Made by a program: the position numbers and the translations under genes
The notes under the pieces: model-generated
Databases searched by the model: none
The model's input: only the letters and a program-made list of their open reading frames with translations
What the model was told of the DNA's origin: nothing
Shown: piece after piece, positions 17,673 through 27,003 of the stretch
Numbering within the stretch: the first letter of the stretch is position 1
Layout: each line of letters begins with the position of its first letter
From: Myxococcales bacterium
GTDB taxonomy: Bacteria > Myxococcota_A > Bradymonadia > REDH01
Length of the DNA: 64,000 bases
Direction of reading: 5' to 3'
NCBI GenBank assembly: GCA_020633625.1
Contig: JACKDJ010000008.1
Location: 1 to 64,000 of the forward strand

Positions 17673-20578
17673 AGCTCTCCGTCCTCGCAAACTCCGCCGG
17701 CCTGCGCCGCGTCGACACAGGGTCGACCGACCCAGACGTCCTCGCGATCGCGACGGACTCCCGCGAGGTGCGCGAGGGCACCGTGTTCTTTGCCCGCATG
17801 GGATGGTTCGTCGATGCCAACCGCTTCGTCGGCGCAGCAGAGCGCGCCGGCGCCGTCGGCCTCGTAGTGACACGAGAGGACGCGGTCGCCGACGCGCCGC
17901 ACCTTCCGGCCTACCTCTCGACCCACGAGGACCGCGACCTGTCTCTCATGGCGGACGTCTGGTTCGAGCACCCCACCGACGGACTGTTGGTGTTCGGCGT
18001 CACCGGCACCAACGGAAAGACCTCCGTCGCCTACCTGCTCGAGCACATTCTGCGAGCGCTCGGCCACCGGCCGGCCGTGATCGGCACCGTCAGCCATCGC
18101 TTCGAGTCGACCGTGCTCCCGGCACGAAACACCACGCCGGACGGCTTGCTCGTGCACGGCTTCGCGCGCGACGTCCTGGACCGCGGGGCCACGGCGCTGA
18201 TCCTCGAGGTCTCCTCGCACGGCGCCGAGCTCGGGCGCATCGCTGGCGTCTCGTTCGACGTCGTCGGGTTCACCAACCTCACTCCGGACCACCTCGACTT
18301 CCACGGCGACATGGAGTCGTACTTCAACGCCAAGGCGTCGCTGTTCGGGCCATGGCTGTCGGCTTCGGTCGCGCGCGGGTCTCGCGGCGCGGCGGTCGCC
18401 TGGACCGACGATCCCGCCGGCGACCGCATTCTCGCCGCCGCGACCGACGCCCGCGCACGGACGCGCGTCGGGGCGCGGAACGGCGACCTCACGATTCGTC
18501 GCGCCGACGGGCCGCCGACCGTCGGCACACGCTTCGCGGTCGCCAAGGCCGGAGGGGTCTCGATCGAAGGCTGCGCGCCGGTGGTGGGAGACCACAACCT
18601 CGCGAACATCGGCGTCGCGCTGGCGATGGTCGACGCCGTCGTCCCAGACCGGCTTGCCGAGGCGGTCGCGTCGCTCGCGTCGTTCGGCGGCGTGCCCGGC
18701 CGGCTCGAGCTGGCGTGCACGCCATCCCCCGGAGAGCCCCCCGCGCTGGTCGACTACGCCCACACGCCCGACGCCGTGGAGCGCGTCGTTCGCGCCGTCG
18801 CGGAGCTCGGCTACGGACGCCCGACGGTAGTACTCGGCTGCGGCGGCGACCGCGACCGCAGCAAGCGCGGCCCGATGCTTCGAGCCGCCGCCGCCGGTGC
18901 CGCCCGCGTCATCGCCACCGCCGACAACCCGCGCAGCGAGGACGCCGCGGCCATCGTCGCCGAGATGCTCGACGGCCTCGCCCCCGAGCTCGCCGCCCGC
19001 GTCGAGGTGAGACTCGACCGCAGCGACGCCATCGAGGCCGCCCTCCGCGCCGGCGGCGCATCCGCCGGTCCGGTCCTCGTGGCTGGCAAGGGCCACGAGA
19101 CGTACCAGGAGGTCACCGGCGTCCGCTACCACCTCGATGACGGCGAGGAGCTGCGCCGCGCGAGCGCCGCGCTCCGGAGCGGGATCTCCGCCGACCGCGC
19201 CCCGCTTCTCGCGGGCTGGTCGTCCAACCGCGTCGCCGACGCGTGTGGCGGAGTCCTCGTCCAGCGCGGCGCCGAGCGTGGCTGGGGCGCGCTGTCCATC
19301 GACTCGCGGGCCGTGGAGCCGAGCGGCATCTTCGCCGCGATCGTCGGAGAGCGGCACGACGCGCACGCTTTCCTCGCCGCGGTGGTCGCCGCCGGCGCGG
19401 GGCTGCTGATCGTCTCCGATGCCGCTGCGGTGCCCGCGGACGCGGCCGTCTCGGTTGTGGTCGTCGACGACACGGTCGCCGCCCTACAGCGCCTCGCGTC
19501 TGCCCTGGTCGACGACGCCCGCTCGCGGCGAGGCGGGCTCTGCGTCGTCGCGATCACCGGGAGCAACGGAAAGACGACCACGAAGGAGCTCACCGCCGCG
19601 CTGCTCGGGCCCGACGCGCTCGCGACGAAGGGCAACCTCAACAATCACATCGGCCTCCCGCTCACGGTCGCCCGCCTCGCACCGGCGCACCGCTACGCCG
19701 TCCTAGAAATGGGCGCCAATCGGCCGGGTGACATCGACGAGCTCGCGGCGATCGCGCGTCCCGACGTGGCCGTCATCACGTCGATCGGCGAGGCACACCT
19801 CGAGGGCCTCGGCGGTCTCGACGGCGTCCGTCGCGAGAAGGCCGGAGTCCTCCGCCATGGCGCCTCGGTCGCCATTCTCCCCGCACCCGAGGCCGCGGCC
19901 ATCGCGACTTTCGCAGCCGACCGAACGCGACACGCGCACCTTCGCGGCCGCCGGCGAGGCGTGCTCCATCGCGGTCACCTGCGCGCCCGGCCGAGTCCGC
20001 CTGACCGACGCTATGGGCGTGCGCGTGAGGTCGCGTTCTCGCTACCGGGAGAGCATAACGCGCTCGACCTCGCCGCCGCGGTGCTCGCCACGGAAGCGGC
20101 CACCGGACGACGGCGCGAGGCGCCGGCGATCGAGGCGGCGCTCGGGGCGCTGGAGCTCCCGCCCGGGCGTCTTCGCTCAATCACGCTCGGTGGTCGCGTC
20201 GTGATCGACGACACCTACAACGCGAACCCCGCGAGCGTCCGCGCGAGCCTGTCGATCCTCGCCGCCGCGGCGTCACCGCGCATCGCCGTCATCGGAGAGA
20301 TGCGCGAGCTCGGCGCCGACGCCGAAGCCCTACACCGCGGCGTCGGTGAGAGCGCGGCACGAGTGGCCGACGTCGTGGTTGCGATCGGATCTGCAGCGGC
20401 CCCAGTCGCCGCCGGAGCAGGCGACCGTGGTGTCGCGGTCGACGACCACGCCGCCGCCGGCGCCTGGCTCGCCGCGAACGTGCCCGCCGGCGCCACCGTC
20501 CTCCTCAAGGGCTCTCGTGGCGCGCGCGTCGAGGCCGTCATCCCATTCATCGAAGCCGCCTGGACCGGAGAAGGCTGA
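17669..20578 (+). CDS. murEF: Bifunctional MurE-MurF ligase fusion
   Basis: A single 969-residue frame encodes both peptidoglycan ligases. Residues 1 to ~500 are MurE (UDP-MurNAc-tripeptide synthetase): P-loop GTNGKT with Lys117 and the DNPR motif at 419-422, which marks use of meso-diaminopimelate. Residues ~505-969 are MurF (adds D-Ala-D-Ala): P-loop GSNGKTTT with Lys635, and LPPGRLRS and DDTYNANPAS further on. Both catalytic cores look complete. Between about 19925 and 20027 the frame reads as arginine-rich nonsense, whereas the next frame gives a sensible sequence (FAAAGEACSIAVTCAPGRVR); two compensating indels, possibly assembly errors, explain this. The GTG start overlaps the ftsI stop, and the stop overlaps the mraY ATG. 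Such fusions are known in a few lineages, for example Bordetella. Confidence 0.93.
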   Translation: MKLSVLANSAGLRRVDTGSTDPDVLAIATDSREVREGTVFFARMGWFVDANRFVGAAERAGAVGLVVTREDAVADAPHLPAYLSTHEDRDLSLMADVWFEHPTDGLLVFGVTGTNGKTSVAYLLEHILRALGHRPAVIGTVSHRFESTVLPARNTTPDGLLVHGFARDVLDRGATALILEVSSHGAELGRIAGVSFDVVGFTNLTPDHLDFHGDMESYFNAKASLFGPWLSASVARGSRGAAVAWTDDPAGDRILAAATDARARTRVGARNGDLTIRRADGPPTVGTRFAVAKAGGVSIEGCAPVVGDHNLANIGVALAMVDAVVPDRLAEAVASLASFGGVPGRLELACTPSPGEPPALVDYAHTPDAVERVVRAVAELGYGRPTVVLGCGGDRDRSKRGPMLRAAAAGAARVIATADNPRSEDAAAIVAEMLDGLAPELAARVEVRLDRSDAIEAALRAGGASAGPVLVAGKGHETYQEVTGVRYHLDDGEELRRASAALRSGISADRAPLLAGWSSNRVADACGGVLVQRGAERGWGALSIDSRAVEPSGIFAAIVGERHDAHAFLAAVVAAGAGLLIVSDAAAVPADAAVSVVVVDDTVAALQRLASALVDDARSRRGGLCVVAITGSNGKTTTKELTAALLGPDALATKGNLNNHIGLPLTVARLAPAHRYAVLEMGANRPGDIDELAAIARPDVAVITSIGEAHLEGLGGLDGVRREKAGVLRHGASVAILPAPEAAAIATFAADRTRHAHLRGRRRGVLHRGHLRARPSPPDRRYGRAREVAFSLPGEHNALDLAAAVLATEAATGRRREAPAIEAALGALELPPGRLRSITLGGRVVIDDTYNANPASVRASLSILAAAASPRIAVIGEMRELGADAEALHRGVGESAARVADVVVAIGSAAAPVAAGAGDRGVAVDDHAAAGAWLAANVPAGATVLLKGSRGARVEAVIPFIEAAWTGEG

Positions 20579-21714
20579 TGCTCTTTCACCTGTTCGCCCA
20601 TCTGCGGACCGAGTTCAGCCCGCTGAACGTGTTCCGGTACCCAAGCTTCCGCGTCATCGTCGCGCTGCTCACCGCGCTCGCGATCACGTGGCTGCTGTAC
20701 CCGTGGTTCATCCGCCAACTCCAGGCGCGGCAGATCGGTCAGGTCATCCGCGAGGAGCTCGACGCGAACCACCAGTCCAAGCGCAACACGCCGACGATGG
20801 GGGGCATCCTCCTGATCTTCGCGGTGCTGATCTCGACGCTGCTGTGGAGCGACCTCACCAACTCGCTCGTCTGGATCGTCGTGCTCGTGACGTTCCTCTA
20901 CTCCGCCGTCGGCTTCGTCGACGACGCGATGAAGCTCGGCGTGCGCGGATCGAAGGGGCTCAGTGAGCGCGGCAAGCTGATCGGTCAGTTCGCGATCGCC
21001 GGCGGAGCCCTGGCGTGGCTCGTGTTTGGGACGAACGCGCTCGACACGACCCTCTACTTCCCCTTCGTGGCGGTCGACCGCTTCACGCTCCAGCTCCCCG
21101 TGGCGGCCTACGTCGGGTTCGCGTGTTTGGTCCTCGTCTTCACTTCGAACGCCGTGAACCTAACCGACGGCCTCGACGGGCTCGCGATCGGACCGGTCAT
21201 CACCGCGTCCGGGACCTTCCTCGTCCTCGCCTACCTTTCCGCCGCCACACTGACCGCGCTGCAGTTCGTGGGTGATGAGCTCGTCGTATCCCGCTTCGAC
21301 TTCGCCGAGTACCTCCGCATCCCGTCTGTCCCGGGTGCTCAAGAGCTCGCAATCTTCTGCGCCTCGATCGTAGGCGCTGGGATCGGGTTCTTGTGGTTCA
21401 ATACGTTCCCCGCACAGGTGTTTATGGGCGACGTAGGCTCTCTCGGCCTTGGTGGCGCGCTCGGCATCGTCGCCATCATCACGAAGAACGAGCTGCTCAG
21501 CGGCCTCATCCTCGGCATCTTCGTCGTCGAGGCCATCTCCGTCCTCGTGCAGCGCTACGTCTTCAAGGCGACCGGTAAGCGCGTCTTCCTGATGGCCCCG
21601 ATCCACCACCACTTCGAGCGGAAGAAGTGGTCGGAATCCCAGATCGTCGTCCGCTTCTGGATCATCTCCATCCTCCTCTGCCTGGTCGCGCTGGGCAGCC
21701 TCAAGCTCCGGTGA
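20578..21714 (+). CDS. mraY: Phospho-MurNAc-pentapeptide translocase MraY
   Basis: A 378-residue polytopic membrane enzyme that transfers phospho-MurNAc-pentapeptide to undecaprenyl phosphate, making lipid I. About ten hydrophobic segments are visible. Conserved motifs include HQSKRNTPTMGG near the N-terminus, FVDDAMKL, VNLTDGLDGLA, the magnesium-binding GDVGSLGLGG and the C-terminal PIHHHFE. Length is slightly above E. coli MraY (360). The ATG overlaps the stop of murE/murF by one base. It works directly upstream of MurG, which lies two genes downstream. Confidence 0.96.
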   Translation: MLFHLFAHLRTEFSPLNVFRYPSFRVIVALLTALAITWLLYPWFIRQLQARQIGQVIREELDANHQSKRNTPTMGGILLIFAVLISTLLWSDLTNSLVWIVVLVTFLYSAVGFVDDAMKLGVRGSKGLSERGKLIGQFAIAGGALAWLVFGTNALDTTLYFPFVAVDRFTLQLPVAAYVGFACLVLVFTSNAVNLTDGLDGLAIGPVITASGTFLVLAYLSAATLTALQFVGDELVVSRFDFAEYLRIPSVPGAQELAIFCASIVGAGIGFLWFNTFPAQVFMGDVGSLGLGGALGIVAIITKNELLSGLILGIFVVEAISVLVQRYVFKATGKRVFLMAPIHHHFERKKWSESQIVVRFWIISILLCLVALGSLKLR

Positions 21715-21719
21715 CCTCG

Positions 21720-22997
21720 ATGTCCGAAGCACACGAACCCACCCTCAATACCCCCGAGGAGCTCACCGTTGAGCGCGGCCCCATCGACGTCGTCCTCCTC
21801 TTCGTCGTGGCCTGCCTCGTCTCCATCGGCGTCCTCGCGGTCTACAACGGGTCTGCCCTCAAGTCCTACTTCCTGTCCGACGCGGGCGACGACCTCTTCT
21901 ACTTCCGCAAGCAGGCACAGGGAGCGCTCGGTGGGCTCGTCGCGATGATGATCGCGAGCCGCATCGACTACCGGGTCTACCAGCGCCGCATCCTCCTGCT
22001 CGTCGGCGGCTCCCTCGTGCTCCTCTCGCTGACGCGAGTCCCCGGCATCGCGACGACCGTCAACGGTGCCACGCGCTGGATCCGGCTCGCCGGCGTTACT
22101 TTCCAGCCCGCCGAGCTCGTCAAGCTCGTCGCCGTCGCGTTCCTGGCCGCATCGATCACGAAGAAGGGCCACGCGATGACCAAGTTCTTCGAGTCGTTCT
22201 TCGCACACGGCCTCGTCTTCCTGCCGTTCATCGCGCTCCTCATGGCGCAGCCCGACTTCGGCTCCTCGATCGTGATCTGCACGATGGTCGGGCTCATGCT
22301 CTTCGTCGGCGGGTCGCGCGTCAGCTACATGTTTGCGTTCGCCGCCAGCGGCGGCCTCCTCGCCTACGCGGCGATCTCGACGCGCTCCTACCGTATGGAG
22401 CGAATCACCGCGTGGCTCGACCCGTGGGCCGACGCGCAAGACACCGGCTACCACCTCGTGAACTCCTTCGTCGCGCTCGCGCGCGGCGGACTCACAGGCA
22501 CCGGCTTTGGCGAGGGGGGAGGGCGGCTCGGCTACATCCCGGAGCTCTACAACGACTTCGTCGCCGCGTCGGTCGGCGAGGAGTTTGGCCTCGTCGGCAT
22601 GGCCGTCCTCGCCACGCTCTACATCATCTTCGTCTGGCGCGGACTGGTCATCAGCCGCGAGGCCCGCGACACCTTCGGCGCGTACCTCGCGTTTGGGCTC
22701 ACGATGCTGATCGGCATCCAGGCCGGCATCAATCTGTGCGTCGTCACCGGCGTCCTCCCGACAAAGGGCCTCACGCTCCCGTTCGTCTCGTACGGCCGCT
22801 CGAGCCTCGTGCTCCTCTTGTTCGCCGTCGGCGTCCTGCTCAACATCGGGCAGAACAACGACGACCTCCACGCCGAGCGCGTCGCCGCCGACGCTGAAGC
22901 CGAGCGGCAGGCTGCGCTTCGCGAGAAGGACGAGCGAGCCAACGCGCGTCGCCGCGAGCGCGCTATCCGGCAGCTCGAGGAGCGCGAGCATGGCTGA
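21720..22997 (+). CDS. ftsW: Septal peptidoglycan glycosyltransferase FtsW
   Basis: A 425-residue SEDS-family polymerase with about ten membrane helices that polymerises lipid II at the septum with FtsI. Conserved features include the NGATRWIRL segment, the catalytic-loop NDFVAASVGEEFGL and the TKGLTLPFVSYG signature. The signature then reads SYGRSS where most SEDS proteins have SYGGSS, so one glycine is replaced by arginine. A charged C-terminal tail (about residues 385-425) is predicted to be helical and cytoplasmic. The ATG at 21720 gives normal length. murD, which usually precedes ftsW, is missing. The 3' end overlaps murG by eight bases. Confidence 0.94.
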   Translation: MSEAHEPTLNTPEELTVERGPIDVVLLFVVACLVSIGVLAVYNGSALKSYFLSDAGDDLFYFRKQAQGALGGLVAMMIASRIDYRVYQRRILLLVGGSLVLLSLTRVPGIATTVNGATRWIRLAGVTFQPAELVKLVAVAFLAASITKKGHAMTKFFESFFAHGLVFLPFIALLMAQPDFGSSIVICTMVGLMLFVGGSRVSYMFAFAASGGLLAYAAISTRSYRMERITAWLDPWADAQDTGYHLVNSFVALARGGLTGTGFGEGGGRLGYIPELYNDFVAASVGEEFGLVGMAVLATLYIIFVWRGLVISREARDTFGAYLAFGLTMLIGIQAGINLCVVTGVLPTKGLTLPFVSYGRSSLVLLLFAVGVLLNIGQNNDDLHAERVAADAEAERQAALREKDERANARRRERAIRQLEEREHG

Positions 22998-24075
22998 GGC
23001 GCTCCGCATCGTGATCTCGGGCGGCGGCACGGGGGGGCACGTCTTCCCCGGCATCGCGCTCGCCGACGCGCTGGTCGACGCCGAGCCCTCGGTGTCGATC
23101 ACGTGGGTCGGCACGCGCGGGCGCGTCGAAGAGACCGCGGTGCCGCGCGCCGGCTACCCGATCGAGTTCGTCGACGTCGCGTTCCTGCACGGGACGCGCG
23201 GCGCGGCGCGGCTCCGCGCGGCTGCCCGGCTCCCGCGCGCCGGCGCGCAGGCGCTCGGACTGCTGCGCCGCCTTCGGCCCGACGCGGTCGTCGGTGTCGG
23301 CGGGTTCGCCTCCGGACCGATCGGCGCGGTCGCAGCCGCGTCGGGCGTCCCCCTCTTCGTGCTCGAGCAGAACGCCGTCGTCGGCCGCACCAACCGCCTG
23401 CTCTCCAGGCTCGCCCGCTGCGCATACGCGACCTTCGACGGCTCGGTGCCCCAGCTCCACGCGCGTCGTGTCGAGACGCTGGGCAACCCCGTGCGCGCCG
23501 CACTGCGCGAAGTCCGGCCTATGTCCGAACCCCACCGCCCCGTCCGCGTCCTCGTCGTCGGCGGAAGCCAGGGAGCGCGGGCGCTCAACGCCGCGATGCC
23601 GACGGTCATCGCGGCCCTCGCTCCGAACGTCCCAGTCGAGGTGCGTCACGCCGCTGGACCCCGCGACGCGGCCGCCGTCACGGCCGCCTATGCGGCCGCC
23701 GGGGTGGACGCTGTCGTAGACCCGTTCATCGACGACATGGCGGCCGCGTACGCCTGGACCGACCTCGTCGTCACGCGCGCTGGCGCAACGACCGTCGCAG
23801 AGCTTGGTGTTGTTGGCAGACCTGCCGTGCTGGTCCCGTTTCCCAGCGCGGCCGACGACCACCAGACCGCAAACGCCGACGCCGTCGAGCGCGCGGGGGC
23901 GGGCGTCCGCGTGGCCGAGCCGAGCCTCCTCGCCATCGACCCATGCGTCGACACGCTGCGCGCGCTCCTCTCCGAACCCGGGCGTTTGACCGCGATGGCG
24001 CGCGCCGCCGCCGCACTCGGACGGCCCGACGCCGCAGCCCGTATCGCCGAAGACATCCTCCAGGAGCTCCGATGA
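22990..24075 (+). CDS. murG: UDP-GlcNAc:lipid I transferase MurG
   Basis: A 361-residue GT-B glycosyltransferase that adds GlcNAc to lipid I, giving lipid II, at the inner face of the membrane. The N-terminal glycine loop SGGGTGGHVFPG is at residues 10-21; the GVGGFASGP loop and the GGSQGARALN second glycine loop follow, and the UDP-GlcNAc-binding VTRAGATTVAEL is intact. Length is typical. It overlaps ftsW and its stop overlaps the ddl ATG. murC and murB, which commonly follow murG in this cluster, are not present. Confidence 0.96.
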   Translation: MAEALRIVISGGGTGGHVFPGIALADALVDAEPSVSITWVGTRGRVEETAVPRAGYPIEFVDVAFLHGTRGAARLRAAARLPRAGAQALGLLRRLRPDAVVGVGGFASGPIGAVAAASGVPLFVLEQNAVVGRTNRLLSRLARCAYATFDGSVPQLHARRVETLGNPVRAALREVRPMSEPHRPVRVLVVGGSQGARALNAAMPTVIAALAPNVPVEVRHAAGPRDAAAVTAAYAAAGVDAVVDPFIDDMAAAYAWTDLVVTRAGATTVAELGVVGRPAVLVPFPSAADDHQTANADAVERAGAGVRVAEPSLLAIDPCVDTLRALLSEPGRLTAMARAAAALGRPDAAARIAEDILQELR

Positions 24076-24998
24076 CCACCGACTGGACCACACGACGCGT
24101 CGCGCTCGTCTGCGGCGGCGACAGCAGCGAGCGGGAGGTCAGCCTCCGCACCGGCGCCGCGTTCGCCGAGGCGCTCCGCAGCGTCGGCGTCGCACCGACC
24201 GTCGTCGACCTCCGACGCGGCACTCTGCCCGACCTCATCGCGGCGCGCCCAGACGTCGTCCTCATCGCCCTCCACGGTCGCCACGGCGAGGACGGCGCGC
24301 TGCAAGGAGCGCTCGAGCTCCTCGGCATTCCATACACCGGCTCCGGCGTCGCCGCTTCGGCGCTCGCGATGGACAAGGTCCGGTCGAAGTGTGTGTTCGA
24401 GCGCTTTGGCGTCGAAACCCCCCGCTGGACCATCGTCGCCCCGGCGAGCGAGTGCCCGCCCGCGCCGATGGACGCACCATTCGTCGTCAAGCCGGCGCTC
24501 GAGGGGAGCTCCGTCGGAGTCACCATCGTCACCGACGTCGCGCAGTGGCCCGACGCGTGGGCCGCCGCCCGCGGCTGCCGCGGAGACCTGCTCGTCGAGG
24601 AGTTCATCGCCGGCAGAGAGCTCACGGTCGGCGTGTTCGACGGGCAGCCGATGGGCATCGTCGAGATCGCGCCGGCCGACGGCTTCTACGACTACGACGC
24701 CAAGTACCGCCGAGGAGACACGCGCTACCTCTACCCGGCGCCGCTCTCGGAGCCCGACGCGGCCGCTGTGCGCGAGCAGGCGACGCGCGCTTTCACGGCG
24801 CTCGCCTGCCGCGGGGTCGCGCGGGTCGACATCATGCTCGACGAACGAGGACCTCAGGTCCTCGAGGTCAACACGATCCCCGGAATGACCGAGACGAGCC
24901 TCGTCCCCAAGATCGCGGCCGGCAACGGCGTCCCGTTCCCCGAGTTCGTCACGCAGCTCCTCGACGCAGCCACCACCGACGACGGAGTCCGGCCATGA
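24072..24998 (+). CDS. ddl: D-alanine--D-alanine ligase
   Basis: A 308-residue ATP-grasp enzyme that makes the D-Ala-D-Ala dipeptide used by MurF. Motifs: GGDSSEREVSLRTG at the N-terminus, the LHGRHGEDGALQGALELLGIPYTG block (written here only for its family landmarks HGxxGEDG and PYTG), PFVVKPALEGSSVG, and the C-terminal metal and substrate residues in EVNTIPGMTETS. This matches DdlB in length. The ATG lies inside the murG stop (overlap of four bases). It supplies the substrate for the MurF half of the fusion encoded upstream. Confidence 0.95.
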   Translation: MTTDWTTRRVALVCGGDSSEREVSLRTGAAFAEALRSVGVAPTVVDLRRGTLPDLIAARPDVVLIALHGRHGEDGALQGALELLGIPYTGSGVAASALAMDKVRSKCVFERFGVETPRWTIVAPASECPPAPMDAPFVVKPALEGSSVGVTIVTDVAQWPDAWAAARGCRGDLLVEEFIAGRELTVGVFDGQPMGIVEIAPADGFYDYDAKYRRGDTRYLYPAPLSEPDAAAVREQATRAFTALACRGVARVDIMLDERGPQVLEVNTIPGMTETSLVPKIAAGNGVPFPEFVTQLLDAATTDDGVRP

Positions 24999-25768
24999 AC
25001 GACCGCAGCGCCTGGGTCCGCGAGCTCGCCCCACGCATCGTCACCGTCCTCGTCGCGCTCATGCTGCCCGTCGTCGCCTGGATCGTCGTGGGCGACGCCG
25101 GTCGGTCGCGGATCTTCCTCGTCGACGACGTCACCGTCGAGGGCACCCAGACGGTCGATCCGGCCGAGCTGCTCGCCCTCGCTGGTCTCGACCGACCAAC
25201 CAGCGTGCTGTCTCTGTCGGCCTCGCGGCTCGCGGAGCGGATCGAGCGGCACAACTGGGTCGCTCGCGCCGACGTACACGTGGACTTCCGCGCGCGGGCC
25301 GTGCGCATCGAGGTCACCGAGCGCGCGCTAGCCGGGATCGCCGTCGATGACGGCGCGTGGCTCATCGACACAGACGGGAAGGTGATCCGTGCGCGGCTCC
25401 CTGAAGACCCGACGAACGTCCCGTTCTTCATCGGCCTTCACCTCGAGGCCGGGCACCTCGACGCGGACGGCGCCGCCCGTGCCCGCCGGCTCATCGACCT
25501 CGCCCACGACGTCGCGGAGAGCGGTCTCGGACTGGACCACGGCGACGTCGTCGAGGCGCACGACCGCGGCGCATCTGGCGTCGCCGCCGTGTTCGCCGAC
25601 GGCTTCGAGATCCGCGTCCGCGTTGACGAGCTCGAGCGCCGCCTCGACAGCGCCACCCGTGCCGCAGCCGTCGTCGCCGGACGGCCCAGCTACGCGCTCG
25701 CAGACGGACCCGACCCCGACCGCGTCACTTTCGGATACCACACGACCCCCGCCACGGTTCTGCCATGA
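24995..25768 (+). CDS. ftsQ: Cell-division protein FtsQ
   Basis: A 257-residue bitopic division protein. One transmembrane helix at about residues 13-33 is followed by a POTRA domain (about 41-108, with the typical FLVDDVTVEGTQTVDP start and a helix-strand pattern ending VEVTERAL-like in IEVTERALAGI) and the beta domain to the C-terminus. FtsQ bridges FtsA/FtsK to the FtsBL-WI complex. Its position between ddl and ftsA is classical. Start and stop overlap both neighbours by four bases. Confidence 0.92.
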   Translation: MNDRSAWVRELAPRIVTVLVALMLPVVAWIVVGDAGRSRIFLVDDVTVEGTQTVDPAELLALAGLDRPTSVLSLSASRLAERIERHNWVARADVHVDFRARAVRIEVTERALAGIAVDDGAWLIDTDGKVIRARLPEDPTNVPFFIGLHLEAGHLDADGAARARRLIDLAHDVAESGLGLDHGDVVEAHDRGASGVAAVFADGFEIRVRVDELERRLDSATRAAAVVAGRPSYALADGPDPDRVTFGYHTTPATVLP

Positions 25769-27003
25769 AGACACGCAACATCGGAGAGCGAATCGTCGCT
25801 GCCGACATCGGCACCTCGAAGATCTGCGTCGTCGTCGGAGAGGTCACCGAGCGCGGCATCGCGATCCTGGGGAGTGGCATCAGCGAGTCGCGCGGCCTCA
25901 GCAAGGGCGAGGTCGTCGAGCTCGAGCGGACCGCCCAGTGTCTCGCGAACGCCATCGAGGACGCAGAGTCCCAGTCCGGACACGCCATCGACGAGCTCGT
26001 GATCGGCATCTCGGCAGGGCACATCCGTGGCGGCACGTGCAGCGGCGAGGTCGACGTGCACGGCGCGACCGTGACGCCCGACGACATCGACGCAGCGCTC
26101 GAGGTCGCGCGAGCCGCCGGCCGCCTCGAGGCCAACCGAGTCTGGCTCCACACCCTGGTCCGCGAGTTCGTCGTCGACGGACGCGACGGCGTGAAGCGGC
26201 CCGTCGGCATGCCCGCCTCGAAGCTCGTCGCGCGCGTCCACCTCGTCTCCGCAGCCCGGGTCGCCATCGACAACATCTCGGCTGCGGCGACCCGGTGTGG
26301 GGTCCGCGTCCGCGGCATCTACCTCGACACGCTCGCGTCCTCGACCGCCGTTCTGTCCGAGACGGAGCGCGAGCGCGGGTGTGTCCTCGTCGACATCGGG
26401 GGAGGTACGACCGACCTCGCGATCTGGTCCGACGGCGCGCTCTGTCACACCGCCGTGGTGCAGACAGGCGGCGACGTCCTGACCGGCGACGTCGGGCTCT
26501 CGTTCCGCCTCCAACGTGACGCCGCCGAGCGGCTGAAGCGCGCCCACGGAGCCGCGCTGAGAAGCCGCGTCGAGGCAGACGAGTTCGTCCCGCTGACCGG
26601 CGTCCCGGGGCGGACCGGGCAGCACGTCGCGCGGCGACTGCTCGCGACCGTGTGCGAGACCCGGATGGACGAGATCCTGCGCGTGGTCCACCGCGAGGTC
26701 GAGCTCTCCGGGTACCGCGACGCGATCGGAGGGGGGTACGTGCTGACCGGAGGCGCGGTGCGTCTGCCGGGGACCCTGGAGCTCGCGGAGCACGTGTTCG
26801 GCGCGCCGGTCCGGCTTGGCGCCCCGACCGTGGCGCTCGGACTGTCGGACGTCGTCCGTCAGCCCCAGCACGCGACCGTTGTCGGCCTCCTCGAGTACGC
26901 GGCCAGCACGGAGGCGCGGGATCAGGCCTTCACGGTTACGCAGGAGACCCCCGGAGCTCGGATGCGGTCGACGTTCCGAAAGTGGATCCGGCGCATCCTG
27001 TAG
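25765..27003 (+). CDS. ftsA: Cell-division actin homologue FtsA
   Basis: A 412-residue actin-fold ATPase that tethers FtsZ filaments to the membrane. The phosphate-1 motif AADIGTSKICVVVGE is at residues 12-26, phosphate-2 as VLVDIGGGTTDLAIW (about 209-223) and the adenosine motif near YVLTGGAVRLPG. The C-terminus (MRSTFRKWIRRIL) is a short basic amphipathic helix, as required for membrane targeting. The ATG overlaps the ftsQ stop. Translation coupling breaks after this gene: 315 bp separate it from ftsZ. Confidence 0.96.
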   Translation: MKTRNIGERIVAADIGTSKICVVVGEVTERGIAILGSGISESRGLSKGEVVELERTAQCLANAIEDAESQSGHAIDELVIGISAGHIRGGTCSGEVDVHGATVTPDDIDAALEVARAAGRLEANRVWLHTLVREFVVDGRDGVKRPVGMPASKLVARVHLVSAARVAIDNISAAATRCGVRVRGIYLDTLASSTAVLSETERERGCVLVDIGGGTTDLAIWSDGALCHTAVVQTGGDVLTGDVGLSFRLQRDAAERLKRAHGAALRSRVEADEFVPLTGVPGRTGQHVARRLLATVCETRMDEILRVVHREVELSGYRDAIGGGYVLTGGAVRLPGTLELAEHVFGAPVRLGAPTVALGLSDVVRQPQHATVVGLLEYAASTEARDQAFTVTQETPGARMRSTFRKWIRRIL

